Below are positions 13,261-20,111 of a stretch of 20,990 nucleotides of DNA, in pieces. Numbering within the stretch: the first letter of the stretch is position 1; the number at the start of each line of letters is the position of its first letter. The notes below the pieces were generated by a model that worked only from the letters and a program-made list of their open reading frames with translations, did not search any database and had not been told where the DNA came from. The translations under genes and the position numbers were made by a program. The DNA is from a virus, in IMG/VR virus record IMGVR_UViG_3300014060_000176, positions 1 through 20,990 of that record; one strand, given 5' to 3'.

Positions 13261-15080
13261 AGGTCGCCCAAGCGGTAGATCACTGTCTCGCGCGTGCCGA
13301 AATCAAGCGGCTCATCGGCTACCGGGAACGACTTCGCGAGCGGCTTCTTTTGCTTTTCGTCGTCAGATTCCCCAGCATCGCCATCAGCAGCTTGCTCGGG
13401 AGCTTTCCCTTGTTGATCGTCACTGCCGCCCTGCTTGTCGTCATTCCCACCGGCATCATTGCCTCCTTGCTGCCCAAAATCCTCGCCCTTGTCCTTGCCG
13501 CCAAATCCTTCCGGCACATCCTTGCCCCGCTGCTCTTCACCGCTTGGCTGCGCTTGCCCGCCAAAGTCTTTGGGTTGCTCTTGCTGCATCAATGCTTGCC
13601 ACGGCCCAACCAGTGAAGGATTCAACGGTGCATCGCCCAATGGGCCATCCATCTTGTCGTAACCCTCTTCGGCGCGCATTTCGTTCACAGTGAGAATCTT
13701 GCCGGCGCGCTCTTCTTTGACCTTCGCATCCTCTTCATCGAGGCCAGCCCAGCGGAACACGTACTTGTCCGAAAAGTCGCAAGTGATGTAGTCAGTGAAG
13801 AGGTTTTCAAAATAGGACAGCAGCGGGCGCAAGCCCTTGTCCTTGGAATCTGCCAGCTTTTCAGCGGTATCAGAGCCGTTCAATGGCGAGGAATTGCCGC
13901 CCGAGAACGAATCGAAGTTGATTTCGCTTGGGCTCATGCCATAAATGGCGCAGATCAATGAGGATAAAAACGTCATCCACTTGCTAAAGTGCATTTCGTC
14001 GTAATCGACGCCAAACTTCTCGAACGATGCCTTGCTTTCCTGATCTTTGGACACCAGCACCGGCACAGACCATTGGCTATTCACGCCCTTGACCATCGAA
14101 TTCCAGTAACGGCGGAATGCAACCAAGTCTTCTTGCGTGTAGTCACCAGACAGATGCAGCACGCCCTTGGGGATGGCGTTTTTATCGAATCCGGTGATGT
14201 TGTGCGTCATGGCATTCAGGAAGCCAGTTACAACGCGCACCAGCAACTCGGTTTCACCCAGCCCATACCCGCCGACAATGATGTCAGAGCGCGGATTGCG
14301 CGGCTCATAGATCAGATCGTCGTAGGTGTACGCAGTTTTGACCGTTCCCATCACTACCTGCAGCGCGAAAATGTCATCATCGCCCTTGTACCCACCCTCG
14401 GGCGTTAGACGAATCGTTGCACCGTCAACCATAGCCAAGCCATCTATGCCGCGGCTACGATCACGCTTCATTTCTGTCTCAATCGCGCACGAATCCATCA
14501 CGAGAGAATCACGCACCGCCTTACCCATCATCCCGGAGAAGCTATCGCGGCGCAGTTTCTTGCGAGCGCGTGGGTTGAATTCCCAGCCGCAATTCGAGAA
14601 AAAGCGGTTGAGCATCTTGATAGATTCTTGCTCGCTTTGGCTTATTTGGTGGTCTTTGTCGATATGCTTGACGGCGAATCCCAGTCCAGTGCCGCCTTCC
14701 TGCACGCGGCAAAAGCGTTGCACCTGGCGGATTCTGGTCATTATTACGGCATTCAGCACAGGGGTTTGGTCAACCATCCCACGCAGCGCGTCAAAACTCA
14801 TTGACGCAGGCTTTTCCCAATACTCGCCATGCATTCCCAGTTGCCGATCATCTAGCTTGACCGATTGCACACCGGGCTTGCCTTGATTCTTACCGGGGAA
14901 TGGAACGATGTTTTGGGAGATCGACTTGTTCATGTCGGCGAATTCCATGATTTGCCCGATGGTTTCCATCGACAAAACACTAGTCGGCATGGCCGCCTGC
15001 TGCAATTCTGCGAGCGCGTCAGTACGCTCGCCTTGCGGTGCATTCGGGTCAAAGGCTACTTTGCGGGCAATATCACTCAT
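13257..15080 (-). CDS. phage portal protein (607 aa)
   Basis: The portal forms the dodecameric DNA channel at the capsid vertex and docks the terminase. Length, position straight after the large terminase and the core sequence fit the HK97-type portal group: TPVLNAVIMTRIRQVQRFC (about 106-124), the strand-rich centre, WMTFLSSLICAIYGMSPSEI (about 368-387) and the EERAGKILTVNEMRAEEGY motif (456-474), a common portal C-terminal signature. Residues about 498-580 are a low-complexity Gly/Gln/Asp/Lys tail with FGGQ/FGGK repeats. It is followed by a distinct end, KKPLAKSFPVADEPLDFG and beyond, which looks conserved. There is no good Shine-Dalgarno. A three-codon ATG-CGG-GCA-TGA mini-frame overlaps the start. 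Confidence 0.88.
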   Translation of the reverse strand: MSDIARKVAFDPNAPQGERTDALAELQQAAMPTSVLSMETIGQIMEFADMNKSISQNIVPFPGKNQGKPGVQSVKLDDRQLGMHGEYWEKPASMSFDALRGMVDQTPVLNAVIMTRIRQVQRFCRVQEGGTGLGFAVKHIDKDHQISQSEQESIKMLNRFFSNCGWEFNPRARKKLRRDSFSGMMGKAVRDSLVMDSCAIETEMKRDRSRGIDGLAMVDGATIRLTPEGGYKGDDDIFALQVVMGTVKTAYTYDDLIYEPRNPRSDIIVGGYGLGETELLVRVVTGFLNAMTHNITGFDKNAIPKGVLHLSGDYTQEDLVAFRRYWNSMVKGVNSQWSVPVLVSKDQESKASFEKFGVDYDEMHFSKWMTFLSSLICAIYGMSPSEINFDSFSGGNSSPLNGSDTAEKLADSKDKGLRPLLSYFENLFTDYITCDFSDKYVFRWAGLDEEDAKVKEERAGKILTVNEMRAEEGYDKMDGPLGDAPLNPSLVGPWQALMQQEQPKDFGGQAQPSGEEQRGKDVPEGFGGKDKGEDFGQQGGNDAGGNDDKQGGSDDQQGKAPEQAADGDAGESDDEKQKKPLAKSFPVADEPLDFGTRETVIYRLGDL

Positions 15081-15085
15081 GCCCG

Positions 15086-15105
15086 CATTGTCGCGTCACG
15101 ACAAT
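15086..15105 (-). promoter_or_regulatory. TCGTGA-N4-ACNAT motif, copy 2, with perfect inverted repeat (upstream of portal)
   Basis: ATTGTCG (15087-15093) and CGACAAT (15099-15105) form a perfect 7-bp inverted repeat around CGTCA. The minus strand reads TTGTCGTGACGCGACAATG. TCGTGA ends 15 nt before the ATG at 15080. It is the most symmetrical of the five copies and lies in the 69-nt gap after the large terminase gene. Confidence 0.6.
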
Positions 15106-15149
15106 TTAGCAGGGCTTTACAGGGGAATACAGATCAACAGTTACGAATA

Positions 15150-16769
15150 CTACTTGGCAATAAACATTCCACAACCCACATCATTCTCTCCTACCTGCAT
15201 CCCGAAATTCTCGCCACACAATTTGGTTTCACGGTCGAATGCCGAACAGCGCCCACATGTGCCAAGTGCGGATATTTCAGCCGCGACATTCGCCGCCACC
15301 TTGTTTGCGTCTGGAATGAAGATTTCAGAAGGATTGCGCCCGATCAGCAGACCGAACGCCCGAGACAGTCCGTCCACCTGATCGTCATACGTGCCATTGG
15401 GGAACACTCTAAGTTCAGCTATCAGCGCATCGTTCCACGGCGCTTTCAGCATAAGCACATTGCCGACGTTCACCTGACTTGCCAAAGGCTCAGCGCGCGT
15501 TTCCTTGCTACCCGTTTCCGTGGATGAATGGACGCGGTACCCGACAAGCTGCCGTATCAGGTATTTCACCTGAGTTACACCGGCCTGTCCTGGGCATTGC
15601 GGGATGGATTGCTTGCACTCGTACCCGTCGCGCTTCGCAGCATTGGACAAAGCCTTATCGCGATCATCCGGCCCAACTCGAATCCGCACCATATCGCCGA
15701 TAAGCAACCGGCCATCGCCAAGTTTCCCCAGCTTAGCGCCCGCAGTCCAGTCACCAGATGTTGTGCTGGCAAAGTCCCACCCGCGCACCCATTCAATCGA
15801 CTCAATCGGCAACGCATCAATTATCTGGATGTTGTCAGGTTTGAATAGATCACCCTCAAGCGGAGATGGCCGCTGCTGATACAAGGCATTCCATGTGCGC
15901 TGATTCTGTTCGAACTGCGCCCAGTGTTTACGGTCAAACCATTCCGGCCACAGGTATTCGCCAATCTTGCGTCCAAGTGGGTCATTTGCGACTTCGCACT
16001 TCGCTTGCAGGCAGATAATTTCCCACTCGTTGCCATCTTTGCAGAGGATCTTGCCACTTTCCCCATTCCAGCCATCGGGAAGGATGCGACCGGACAAATC
16101 GTCTTCGTGCCACCGTGTCTGAATGATAACAATCCATCCGCCAGGTATGAGGCGGGTTTTTAGGTCATCTTCGTATGCATCCCACGTCTTTTGCCGGATA
16201 GTTTCGGAATTGGCCTGCTCGCGCCCCTTGATCGGGTCATCGATGATGATGCCGTGCGCACGATTACCCGTGATGCCAGACAAAATACCGCACGCCATGT
16301 ACTCGCTGCCATTGGTCAAGGCAAATTCATGGGCGGCCTGCGACTCATTGGCCAACCCTGCGCCAAAAATCCCCTTGTAGCGCCGCTGCTTGATGATCGA
16401 ACGGGTACGGCGGCCCATCTTCCGCGCCAGATCATCGCCATAACTGGCAAGAATCAGTTTGCGGTTTGGCTTCTTGCCAAGAAATCGCGAGGGGAATACC
16501 ACAGAGGCATAGGTACTCTTAGCCGAGCCCGGCGGCATAAACACCATCATGCGACCGTGCGGCGTCTCGCTGACCTCTTCCAGCTTGGTCAGTAGCAAGC
16601 GATGGTGGTGCGCCAGCGATGTTTCTACCGGCTTAAAACATTCCTCATCGGGGTCATCACCAACAGGTTTGCCGGGAACATCAATAGCCGTGACATAACT
16701 AAGGATGCTCTCTCTCGCCTTGCGACGGATAACAACCTCCTTAGCCGCGAGCGATTTCGAGTAGTTCAT
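15150..16769 (-). CDS. terL: terminase large subunit (539 aa)
   Basis: This is the packaging motor ATPase and nuclease. Walker A is MPPGSAKST (78-86), Walker B GIIIDDP (173-179) with acidic pair Asp177-Asp178, and the coupling motif QTRW (217-220). The C-terminal RNase H-like nuclease shows GWDFAS (Asp332), KETRAEPLA (422-430) and DDQVDG (462-467) supplying Asp463 and Asp466. All expected residues are intact. An unusual short Cys tail (C505, C508, C518, C533) follows the nuclease domain and looks like a small metal-binding knuckle. The start ATG overlaps the small terminase gene by 29 nt and has a weak ribosome site. A perfect AAGGAGGT lies inside the gene at codons 10-12. Confidence 0.93.
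   Translation of the reverse strand: MNYSKSLAAKEVVIRRKARESILSYVTAIDVPGKPVGDDPDEECFKPVETSLAHHHRLLLTKLEEVSETPHGRMMVFMPPGSAKSTYASVVFPSRFLGKKPNRKLILASYGDDLARKMGRRTRSIIKQRRYKGIFGAGLANESQAAHEFALTNGSEYMACGILSGITGNRAHGIIIDDPIKGREQANSETIRQKTWDAYEDDLKTRLIPGGWIVIIQTRWHEDDLSGRILPDGWNGESGKILCKDGNEWEIICLQAKCEVANDPLGRKIGEYLWPEWFDRKHWAQFEQNQRTWNALYQQRPSPLEGDLFKPDNIQIIDALPIESIEWVRGWDFASTTSGDWTAGAKLGKLGDGRLLIGDMVRIRVGPDDRDKALSNAAKRDGYECKQSIPQCPGQAGVTQVKYLIRQLVGYRVHSSTETGSKETRAEPLASQVNVGNVLMLKAPWNDALIAELRVFPNGTYDDQVDGLSRAFGLLIGRNPSEIFIPDANKVAANVAAEISALGTCGRCSAFDRETKLCGENFGMQVGENDVGCGMFIAK
16735..16742 (-). promoter_or_regulatory. perfect Shine-Dalgarno inside terL with no canonical start codon downstream
   Basis: AAGGAGGT on the minus strand begins within the TAA of the small terminase gene and covers terL codons 10-12. 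The in-frame codon at correct spacing is ATC (16730-16728, Ile14). A TTG nearby is out of frame. It could support reinitiation after terS, mark an unusual start, or be accidental. Confidence 0.4.
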
Positions 16770-17283
16770 CGTCGGTCAGGTCTTGGATATGTCTTGGGTC
16801 GCTATTGCCGGGATTGTTCAGTGCGCCAGCCCCATTAGGCTTGGTAGTCAGAGTGAGGATGTCCATACCCATCTTGCCGGACTGGTTGACCGCCATAGAT
16901 GCGGCAATCGCCCCTTTGACATCATCATCGGTAAGAGTTTGCAGCTTGGAAAGCTTCTCGTGCGTTCTCTCACTGATAAGCTTTGCCGTATTCGCCCCAG
17001 CCACAGCGGCGTCACTCAGGGATTCGGAAATCATCAATAACCGTTGTGCGAGGTTAAGCGCGGATATTTGCGCGGAAACGGGCAAACTCTTTTTTGCCTT
17101 TTCCACTTCAACTATTTGATTTGCAACTTTTTTGATCTGCGCGGATTGCGCGGATATTTTTTCGCGCACCGTGCTTTCACCCACACCAAATTCGCGCGCC
17201 AAAGAGCGCAGGCTTTCACCGTCAAGATGACGACGCCCGACCTCTTCCCATTGCTTTTCCGTCAGTTTTGATTTTCTACCCAT
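16741..17283 (-). CDS. terS: terminase small subunit (180 aa)
   Basis: The protein starts MGRKSKLTEKQWEEV and has an N-terminal helix-turn-helix (about 8-45: LDGESLRSLAREFGVGESTVREKI), as in small terminases that recognise the packaging site and recruit the large subunit. The centre is helical, as expected for the oligomerisation core. The C-terminus (DLTDDELLEIARG) is acidic and probably contacts the large terminase. It lies directly upstream of terL with a 29-nt overlap. The gene contains four GCGCGGA heptamers. The start follows a degenerate TCGTGA motif by 14 nt. Confidence 0.85.
   Translation of the reverse strand: MGRKSKLTEKQWEEVGRRHLDGESLRSLAREFGVGESTVREKISAQSAQIKKVANQIVEVEKAKKSLPVSAQISALNLAQRLLMISESLSDAAVAGANTAKLISERTHEKLSKLQTLTDDDVKGAIAASMAVNQSGKMGMDILTLTTKPNGAGALNNPGNSDPRHIQDLTDDELLEIARG
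17058..17154. repeat. four GCGCGGA heptamers inside terS, candidate packaging-site repeats
   Basis: GCGCGGA occurs at 17058, 17070, 17139 and 17148 on the plus strand, two pairs spaced 12 and 9 nt. The 12-mer GCGCGGATATTT is exact at 17058-17069 and 17148-17159. In the protein they encode SAQ-rich stretches using the same Ser TCC and Ala GCG codons each time. In several headful phages the pac site lies within terS; assignment here is inference. Confidence 0.4.
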
Positions 17284-17287
17284 GACC

Positions 17288-17304
17288 TACCATAGCCTCA
17301 CGAC
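17288..17304 (-). promoter_or_regulatory. TCGTGA-N4-ACNAT motif, copy 1 (degenerate, upstream of terS)
   Basis: The minus strand reads GTCGTGAGGCTATGGTA, keeping GTCGTGA but differing at two positions in the second half. It lies 14 nt before the terS ATG and overlaps the stop of the preceding gene. TATGGT could also serve as a -10-like element. Confidence 0.45.
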
Positions 17305-17648
17305 TACGCTTCCTCCGACTCACCAAACAGATCATCACAATCTGAACGGCTCTTTTCCGCCTTGCGCGGGTTGTCCCTGCGTTCTTTGACCGCATCTTCA
17401 TCCAGCATCACCACTATGGCGTGCGGGCTCATTGGGGAGCGCTCAGGGTTCTTGGCGCACTTTAGATACGACCTTGAGCCATTCGGGAAGCGATGCCCAC
17501 AAAAGCACAGCTTGGATGCCCGCCACCCCACGGCGTCCACTTCGCAGTTAGGGCAGCGAATTCGCTTCTCCCCTTGCTTTGTGGTGTATTTTTCCAGCCG
17601 CCCGCTTCCGCAGGTTCTGCAAAGGTGATCTATTTTCTCGACATCCAT
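17304..17648 (-). CDS. Cys-rich zinc-ribbon-like phage protein (114 aa)
   Basis: The ATG at 17648 (MDVEKIDHLC) follows the previous stop by 13 nt and has AAGGAAGG upstream; longer versions of this frame run across the neighbouring gene and are not supported. Two CxxC pairs (CRTC at 10-13, CPNC at 32-35) form a zinc-ribbon. A second cluster, CFCG (48-51) with C64 (YLKCAKNPE), may form another. The C-terminus is charged and ends in DDLFGESEEA, a clamp-motif-like peptide. No catalytic motif is visible; DNA or protein binding is the likely role. Confidence 0.75.
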   Translation of the reverse strand: MDVEKIDHLCRTCGSGRLEKYTTKQGEKRIRCPNCEVDAVGWRASKLCFCGHRFPNGSRSYLKCAKNPERSPMSPHAIVVMLDEDAVKERRDNPRKAEKSRSDCDDLFGESEEA

Positions 17649-17661
17649 GCGCTTACCTTCC

Positions 17662-18171
17662 TTACAGCAAGCGCATCTGCGCAAAAATATAATCGGGCAC
17701 GCCTGGCGGCATGAATGAAATCGCAGCCTTGTGGCTTTTCCGTATCGGAGCCATCGCGGCCTCGGCGGTATCGGCAACAACGCCAATCTGGATTCTTCCG
17801 GCCTTGGCAACAAATACACCAACGGCATGGAGCGCCCGCGCATGGATGGGAGGCTTACCCTTGGCATTGCGCCCGAGCATGTATTCCCTCTCCCGGTTGT
17901 AGCAGGACACACAGATACGGGCATGAATCAGGCGCTTGTCAGTTCCGCCACACCGGCAGCACAGCTTTTGCGGCAGGCTATAGATGATTTGCTCACCCGC
18001 ATGGGCCGCGCCAAGCTCACAGCCAGTACATACCGAACCAGAGCAGTTGCTCTTATGCCGCTTGTACTGAGCTGCGCAACTCGTCACCGATAGCGTGCCG
18101 CGCTGCTTTTCACAATTGAAGTACATGCCGGGCGCGTATTCAACGTTGAAATAAGACACTGCAATGACCAT
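17662..18171 (-). CDS. Cys-rich phage protein of unknown function (169 aa)
   Basis: The N-terminal 110 residues hold many Cys in CxxC-like groups (NCSGSVCTGC, LCCRCGG, ICVSC), suggesting two or three small metal sites. The C-terminal 60 residues (VGVFVAKAGRIQIGVVAD, then ISFMPPGVPDYIFAQMRLL) lack Cys and look like a small alpha/beta unit. A GGGGGAG tract lies just before the ATG. It resembles no enzyme I recognise. Its neighbours on both sides are also Cys-rich. Confidence 0.7.
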   Translation of the reverse strand: MVIAVSYFNVEYAPGMYFNCEKQRGTLSVTSCAAQYKRHKSNCSGSVCTGCELGAAHAGEQIIYSLPQKLCCRCGGTDKRLIHARICVSCYNREREYMLGRNAKGKPPIHARALHAVGVFVAKAGRIQIGVVADTAEAAMAPIRKSHKAAISFMPPGVPDYIFAQMRLL

Positions 18172-18182
18172 GACTCCCCCTT

Positions 18183-18196
18183 TTTAACCCGTTAAA
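18183..18196. repeat. 14-bp palindrome TTTAACCCGTTAAA at a gene junction
   Basis: TTTAAC and GTTAAA are perfect 6-bp inverted repeats separated by CC, overlapping the stop codon of the 64-aa gene and lying just before the 169-aa gene. It could be a repressor site or be accidental; there is only one copy. Confidence 0.3.
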
Positions 18197-18386
18197 CGCC
18201 AAACCTCCGAACCCAGATGTCGCGACATGATGCACAGCACCACCGCCCGCCACTTGTATCCTCCCCACACTCACGGCACTCATACTCAAGCGGAATTTCT
18301 GTTGTTGCCGCTGCGTGCGCTTTGGCTATTTGCCGATCCCTCTCGTCTTGCTCGTACTTTTCTGCCGATTCAGCTTCGTCTGCCAT
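18192..18386 (-). CDS. small zinc-finger-like protein (64 aa)
   Basis: The N-terminus is a charged helix (DEAESAEKYEQDERDRQIAKA). The C-terminus has CRECGEDTSGGRWCCASC, a CxxC...CCxxC knuckle reminiscent of short DksA/TraR-like zinc fingers, though too short for a confident family call. AAAAGGGG lies 5 nt before ATG 18386 but only 2 nt before the adjacent in-frame GTG at 18389, so the ATG is preferred. Confidence 0.65.
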   Translation of the reverse strand: MADEAESAEKYEQDERDRQIAKAHAAATTEIPLEYECRECGEDTSGGRWCCASCRDIWVRRFGV

Positions 18387-18391
18387 CACAA

Positions 18392-18399
18392 CCCCTTTT
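18392..18399 (-). promoter_or_regulatory. ribosome binding site selecting ATG 18386
   Basis: AAAAGGGG on the minus strand sits at workable spacing from the ATG at 18386 and too close to the neighbouring GTG at 18389. Confidence 0.5.
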
Positions 18400-18432
18400 A
18401 AGTTTTCCGAATCTCAATGCCATGCAATAGCT

Positions 18433-18786
18433 TTACTCAAAAATCTCCCTATCCCAGCCACCGCCATTCTTTTTTGCCCTTGGCGTAACAGCCATAAAGC
18501 GGAATGGGTACATTTCAGCCGCCACTTTGATCTTGACTCGCGCATCGTCTTGCCAAAACCCTTTGACCTCATGCATTTCGAGCACACCAGTGCTAAACAT
18601 CACAGCGAAGTCTGGCGAGTAAAAGCATCCGTCTGCAAGGCGCAGCTTCACACCCTCAAACCGATACCAGACAATCTCGCCGGCTGCTTTAAGCATTTCC
18701 AAGTGCAGCCTGTAAGCTGCCTCGGTCTTGTTCATTTCTCCCACCTTCAACCTACCGAGAGCCTGCATTTTTGTTAAAGCGCTCAT
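18433..18786 (-). CDS. DUF1064-like PD-(D/E)xK nuclease-type phage protein (117 aa)
   Basis: The order Glu22 (NKTEAAY), Asp59 (YSPDF) and Glu73-x-Lys75 (HEVKGFW), followed by KIKVAAEMYPF, matches DUF1064 proteins, a small PD-(D/E)xK-fold family common in phages next to replication and recombination genes. All expected catalytic residues are present. It may act as a Holliday-junction or structure-specific endonuclease, but the family's activity is poorly known. The start ATG overlaps the upstream stop (ATGA). Confidence 0.8.
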   Translation of the reverse strand: MSALTKMQALGRLKVGEMNKTEAAYRLHLEMLKAAGEIVWYRFEGVKLRLADGCFYSPDFAVMFSTGVLEMHEVKGFWQDDARVKIKVAAEMYPFRFMAVTPRAKKNGGGWDREIFE

Positions 18787-19019
18787 TTCCCATGCCCTAG
18801 TGTTTGTTTTTTAGCCTCGGCCAACTTCTCGGCCCAAGCCTGCTCAACCAATGTTTTCACCCGATCTACCCGCTCCCTGCCGTATTTCTTCATCCACCAT
18901 TCCAAATATCCAGCGCGCATCGTCTTGGTTGGCACATGTAAAACGAAGCGAGCAAGGCAACAATCTCGTCCAAAGTCGTAATTCCCATCATCTTTTGCAC
19001 AAAATTCGCACTGGCTCAT
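18783..19019 (-). CDS. small Cys-containing phage protein (78 aa), function unknown
   Basis: The sequence begins MSQCEFCAKDDGNYDFGRDCCLARF, giving a CxxC plus CC pair that could bind one zinc. The rest is a basic amphipathic helix (YLEWWMKKYGRERVDRVKTLVEQAW). It overlaps the upstream gene by one base (TAATG) and the downstream gene by four (ATGA), so it is firmly within the operon. No family is recognised. Confidence 0.7.
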   Translation of the reverse strand: MSQCEFCAKDDGNYDFGRDCCLARFVLHVPTKTMRAGYLEWWMKKYGRERVDRVKTLVEQAWAEKLAEAKKQTLGHGK

Positions 19020-19396
19020 TACTCTTCAATCTCAGGTATCCAGCTTCGGGCAATATGCGCAGCCCCGACCAACTCAGCGCCATGCTTTGCGTGCTCGTCC
19101 AGTCCACCGTAATAGTCCATCGCCACGCCGATCTCGATCATTTCTTCGCTTAGCTCGCGCAGGCGCTTCACGATTTCAGCCTTTTGCGTAATCGGCTCTT
19201 TGAGGGCGACCATCCGGCCAGAGCCATCAACCTTCCACCACTGCACGCGTCCAAAGTTATCCACGGTAGCGCGCTGGTATGTCCCGTTTGCTTCCTTGCA
19301 CTTCACCAAAATCACCCCGACCACTTCCATCCCGGACTGCTCAAGGGAGCGCAGCTTGGACGCGCAGACCGAAGTCATTGGTATCTTCTCGATCAC
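19019..19396 (-). CDS. phage protein of unknown function, GTG start (125 aa)
   Basis: The best start is GTG at 19396, which overlaps the Ref stop as GTGA and has TTGGAG 6 nt upstream. A longer frame from GTG 19453 lacks support and would overlap Ref by 61 nt. The N-terminal half has strands (EVVGVILVKCKE, TYQRATVDNFGRVQWWKVD). The C-terminal half is helical (EIVKRLRELSEEMIEIGVAMDYYGG). No catalytic motif or family is recognised. Confidence 0.65.
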   Translation of the reverse strand: MIEKIPMTSVCASKLRSLEQSGMEVVGVILVKCKEANGTYQRATVDNFGRVQWWKVDGSGRMVALKEPITQKAEIVKRLRELSEEMIEIGVAMDYYGGLDEHAKHGAELVGAAHIARSWIPEIEE

Positions 19397-19719
19397 GCCG
19401 CACTCCAATCTGTTCGTTTCTCGTGATTTTTCTCGGCCAATATCAGATTGCACTTCGCCATTAGCTCTTCCTCAGTTCCAAATGCGGCCTCAAATCTGCG
19501 TCTCCAAGGGTGCAAAGATGGGGTATGCGCCTTCCCGCCTTGATGATGCTCAAAACACAGCGGAAGCACTTTCATGTGCGCGCCTGGCTTTGTGCGTCCA
19601 TCGACGTGATGAATCGAAACATGGTGATTGCGGATGCCCGATAGGCGACACGCTATACAGCCAACTTCGTTAGCCAGCCTCCCCCAATAATATTTTTCAG
19701 CTCGGGTGGGATTGCTCAT
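19393..19719 (-). CDS. Ref-like RecA-dependent HNH nuclease (108 aa)
   Basis: The pattern CIACRLSG, VSIHHVDGRTKPGAHMKVLPLC and EHHQGGKAHTPSLHP fits the Ref family. In phage P1, Ref cuts DNA at RecA-filament displacement loops and stimulates recombination. Cys pairs and the HH/H residues for zinc and catalytic metal are intact. It is shorter than P1 Ref, lacking its long basic N-terminal arm, as many phage homologues do. It overlaps both neighbours by 4 nt. Confidence 0.85.
   Translation of the reverse strand: MSNPTRAEKYYWGRLANEVGCIACRLSGIRNHHVSIHHVDGRTKPGAHMKVLPLCFEHHQGGKAHTPSLHPWRRRFEAAFGTEEELMAKCNLILAEKNHEKRTDWSAA
19403..19408 (-). promoter_or_regulatory. ribosome binding site deciding the GTG start at 19396
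   Basis: TTGGAG on the minus strand lies 6 nt before the GTG whose GTGA overlaps the upstream stop codon. Confidence 0.55.
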
Positions 19720-20111
19720 TTTCTAAACCATCCATATTGAAGTGGCTCCGGCAATACGAAGAAATGCCGCATATTCGCCACGTTCACGATTTCTTTATCT
19801 TGCGGCAGCACTTCAATTGCGTACTGATCGCCCATGCCGAGCTGGCGCTTGATCTCCATTAGCTCATCCCAAGTAATTCCCTCTACCCATCCGCCAGCAG
19901 AATTCACTGCTGTTCTATTCACGGAAACACGCACAGCGCCACACTCATTGAATAGCTGGACAAGGAAGTCACGGCTCCGATAGGCGGCAAACAGCGTTGA
20001 ATCATTCCTTGGAAAATCCCCAATCGGGACTTGAGCAAGCCTTACTGGCTGCTTAGCGTTGTCACGCTCAAGCTGGCGGCGCATCTCTCTGGTGATTACG
20101 CGCCCGTTCAT
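19716..20111 (-). CDS. DUF7694-like phage protein (131 aa)
   Basis: The C-terminal two thirds (VSVNRTAVNSAGGWVEGITWDELMEIKRQLG, then YAIEVLPQDKEIVNVANMRHFFVLPE) has the pattern of a small domain common in phage recombination or early regions; I assign it from memory as DUF7694-like. The N-terminus is a basic helix. The biochemical role is unknown. It overlaps the methyltransferase stop and the Ref start by 4 nt on either side. Confidence 0.7.
   Translation of the reverse strand: MNGRVITREMRRQLERDNAKQPVRLAQVPIGDFPRNDSTLFAAYRSRDFLVQLFNECGAVRVSVNRTAVNSAGGWVEGITWDELMEIKRQLGMGDQYAIEVLPQDKEIVNVANMRHFFVLPEPLQYGWFRK

Noticed and set aside
13178-13693. Plus-strand open frame of 171 codons across the portal C-terminus and 218-aa start
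   Set aside because: Its Arg/Ser/Pro/His-rich composition is typical of an antisense shadow of the low-complexity portal tail.
17304-17924. Longer version of the 114-aa Cys-rich gene starting at 17924
   Set aside because: The extra N-terminus lies entirely over the 169-aa gene, and a good ribosome site fits the ATG at 17648.
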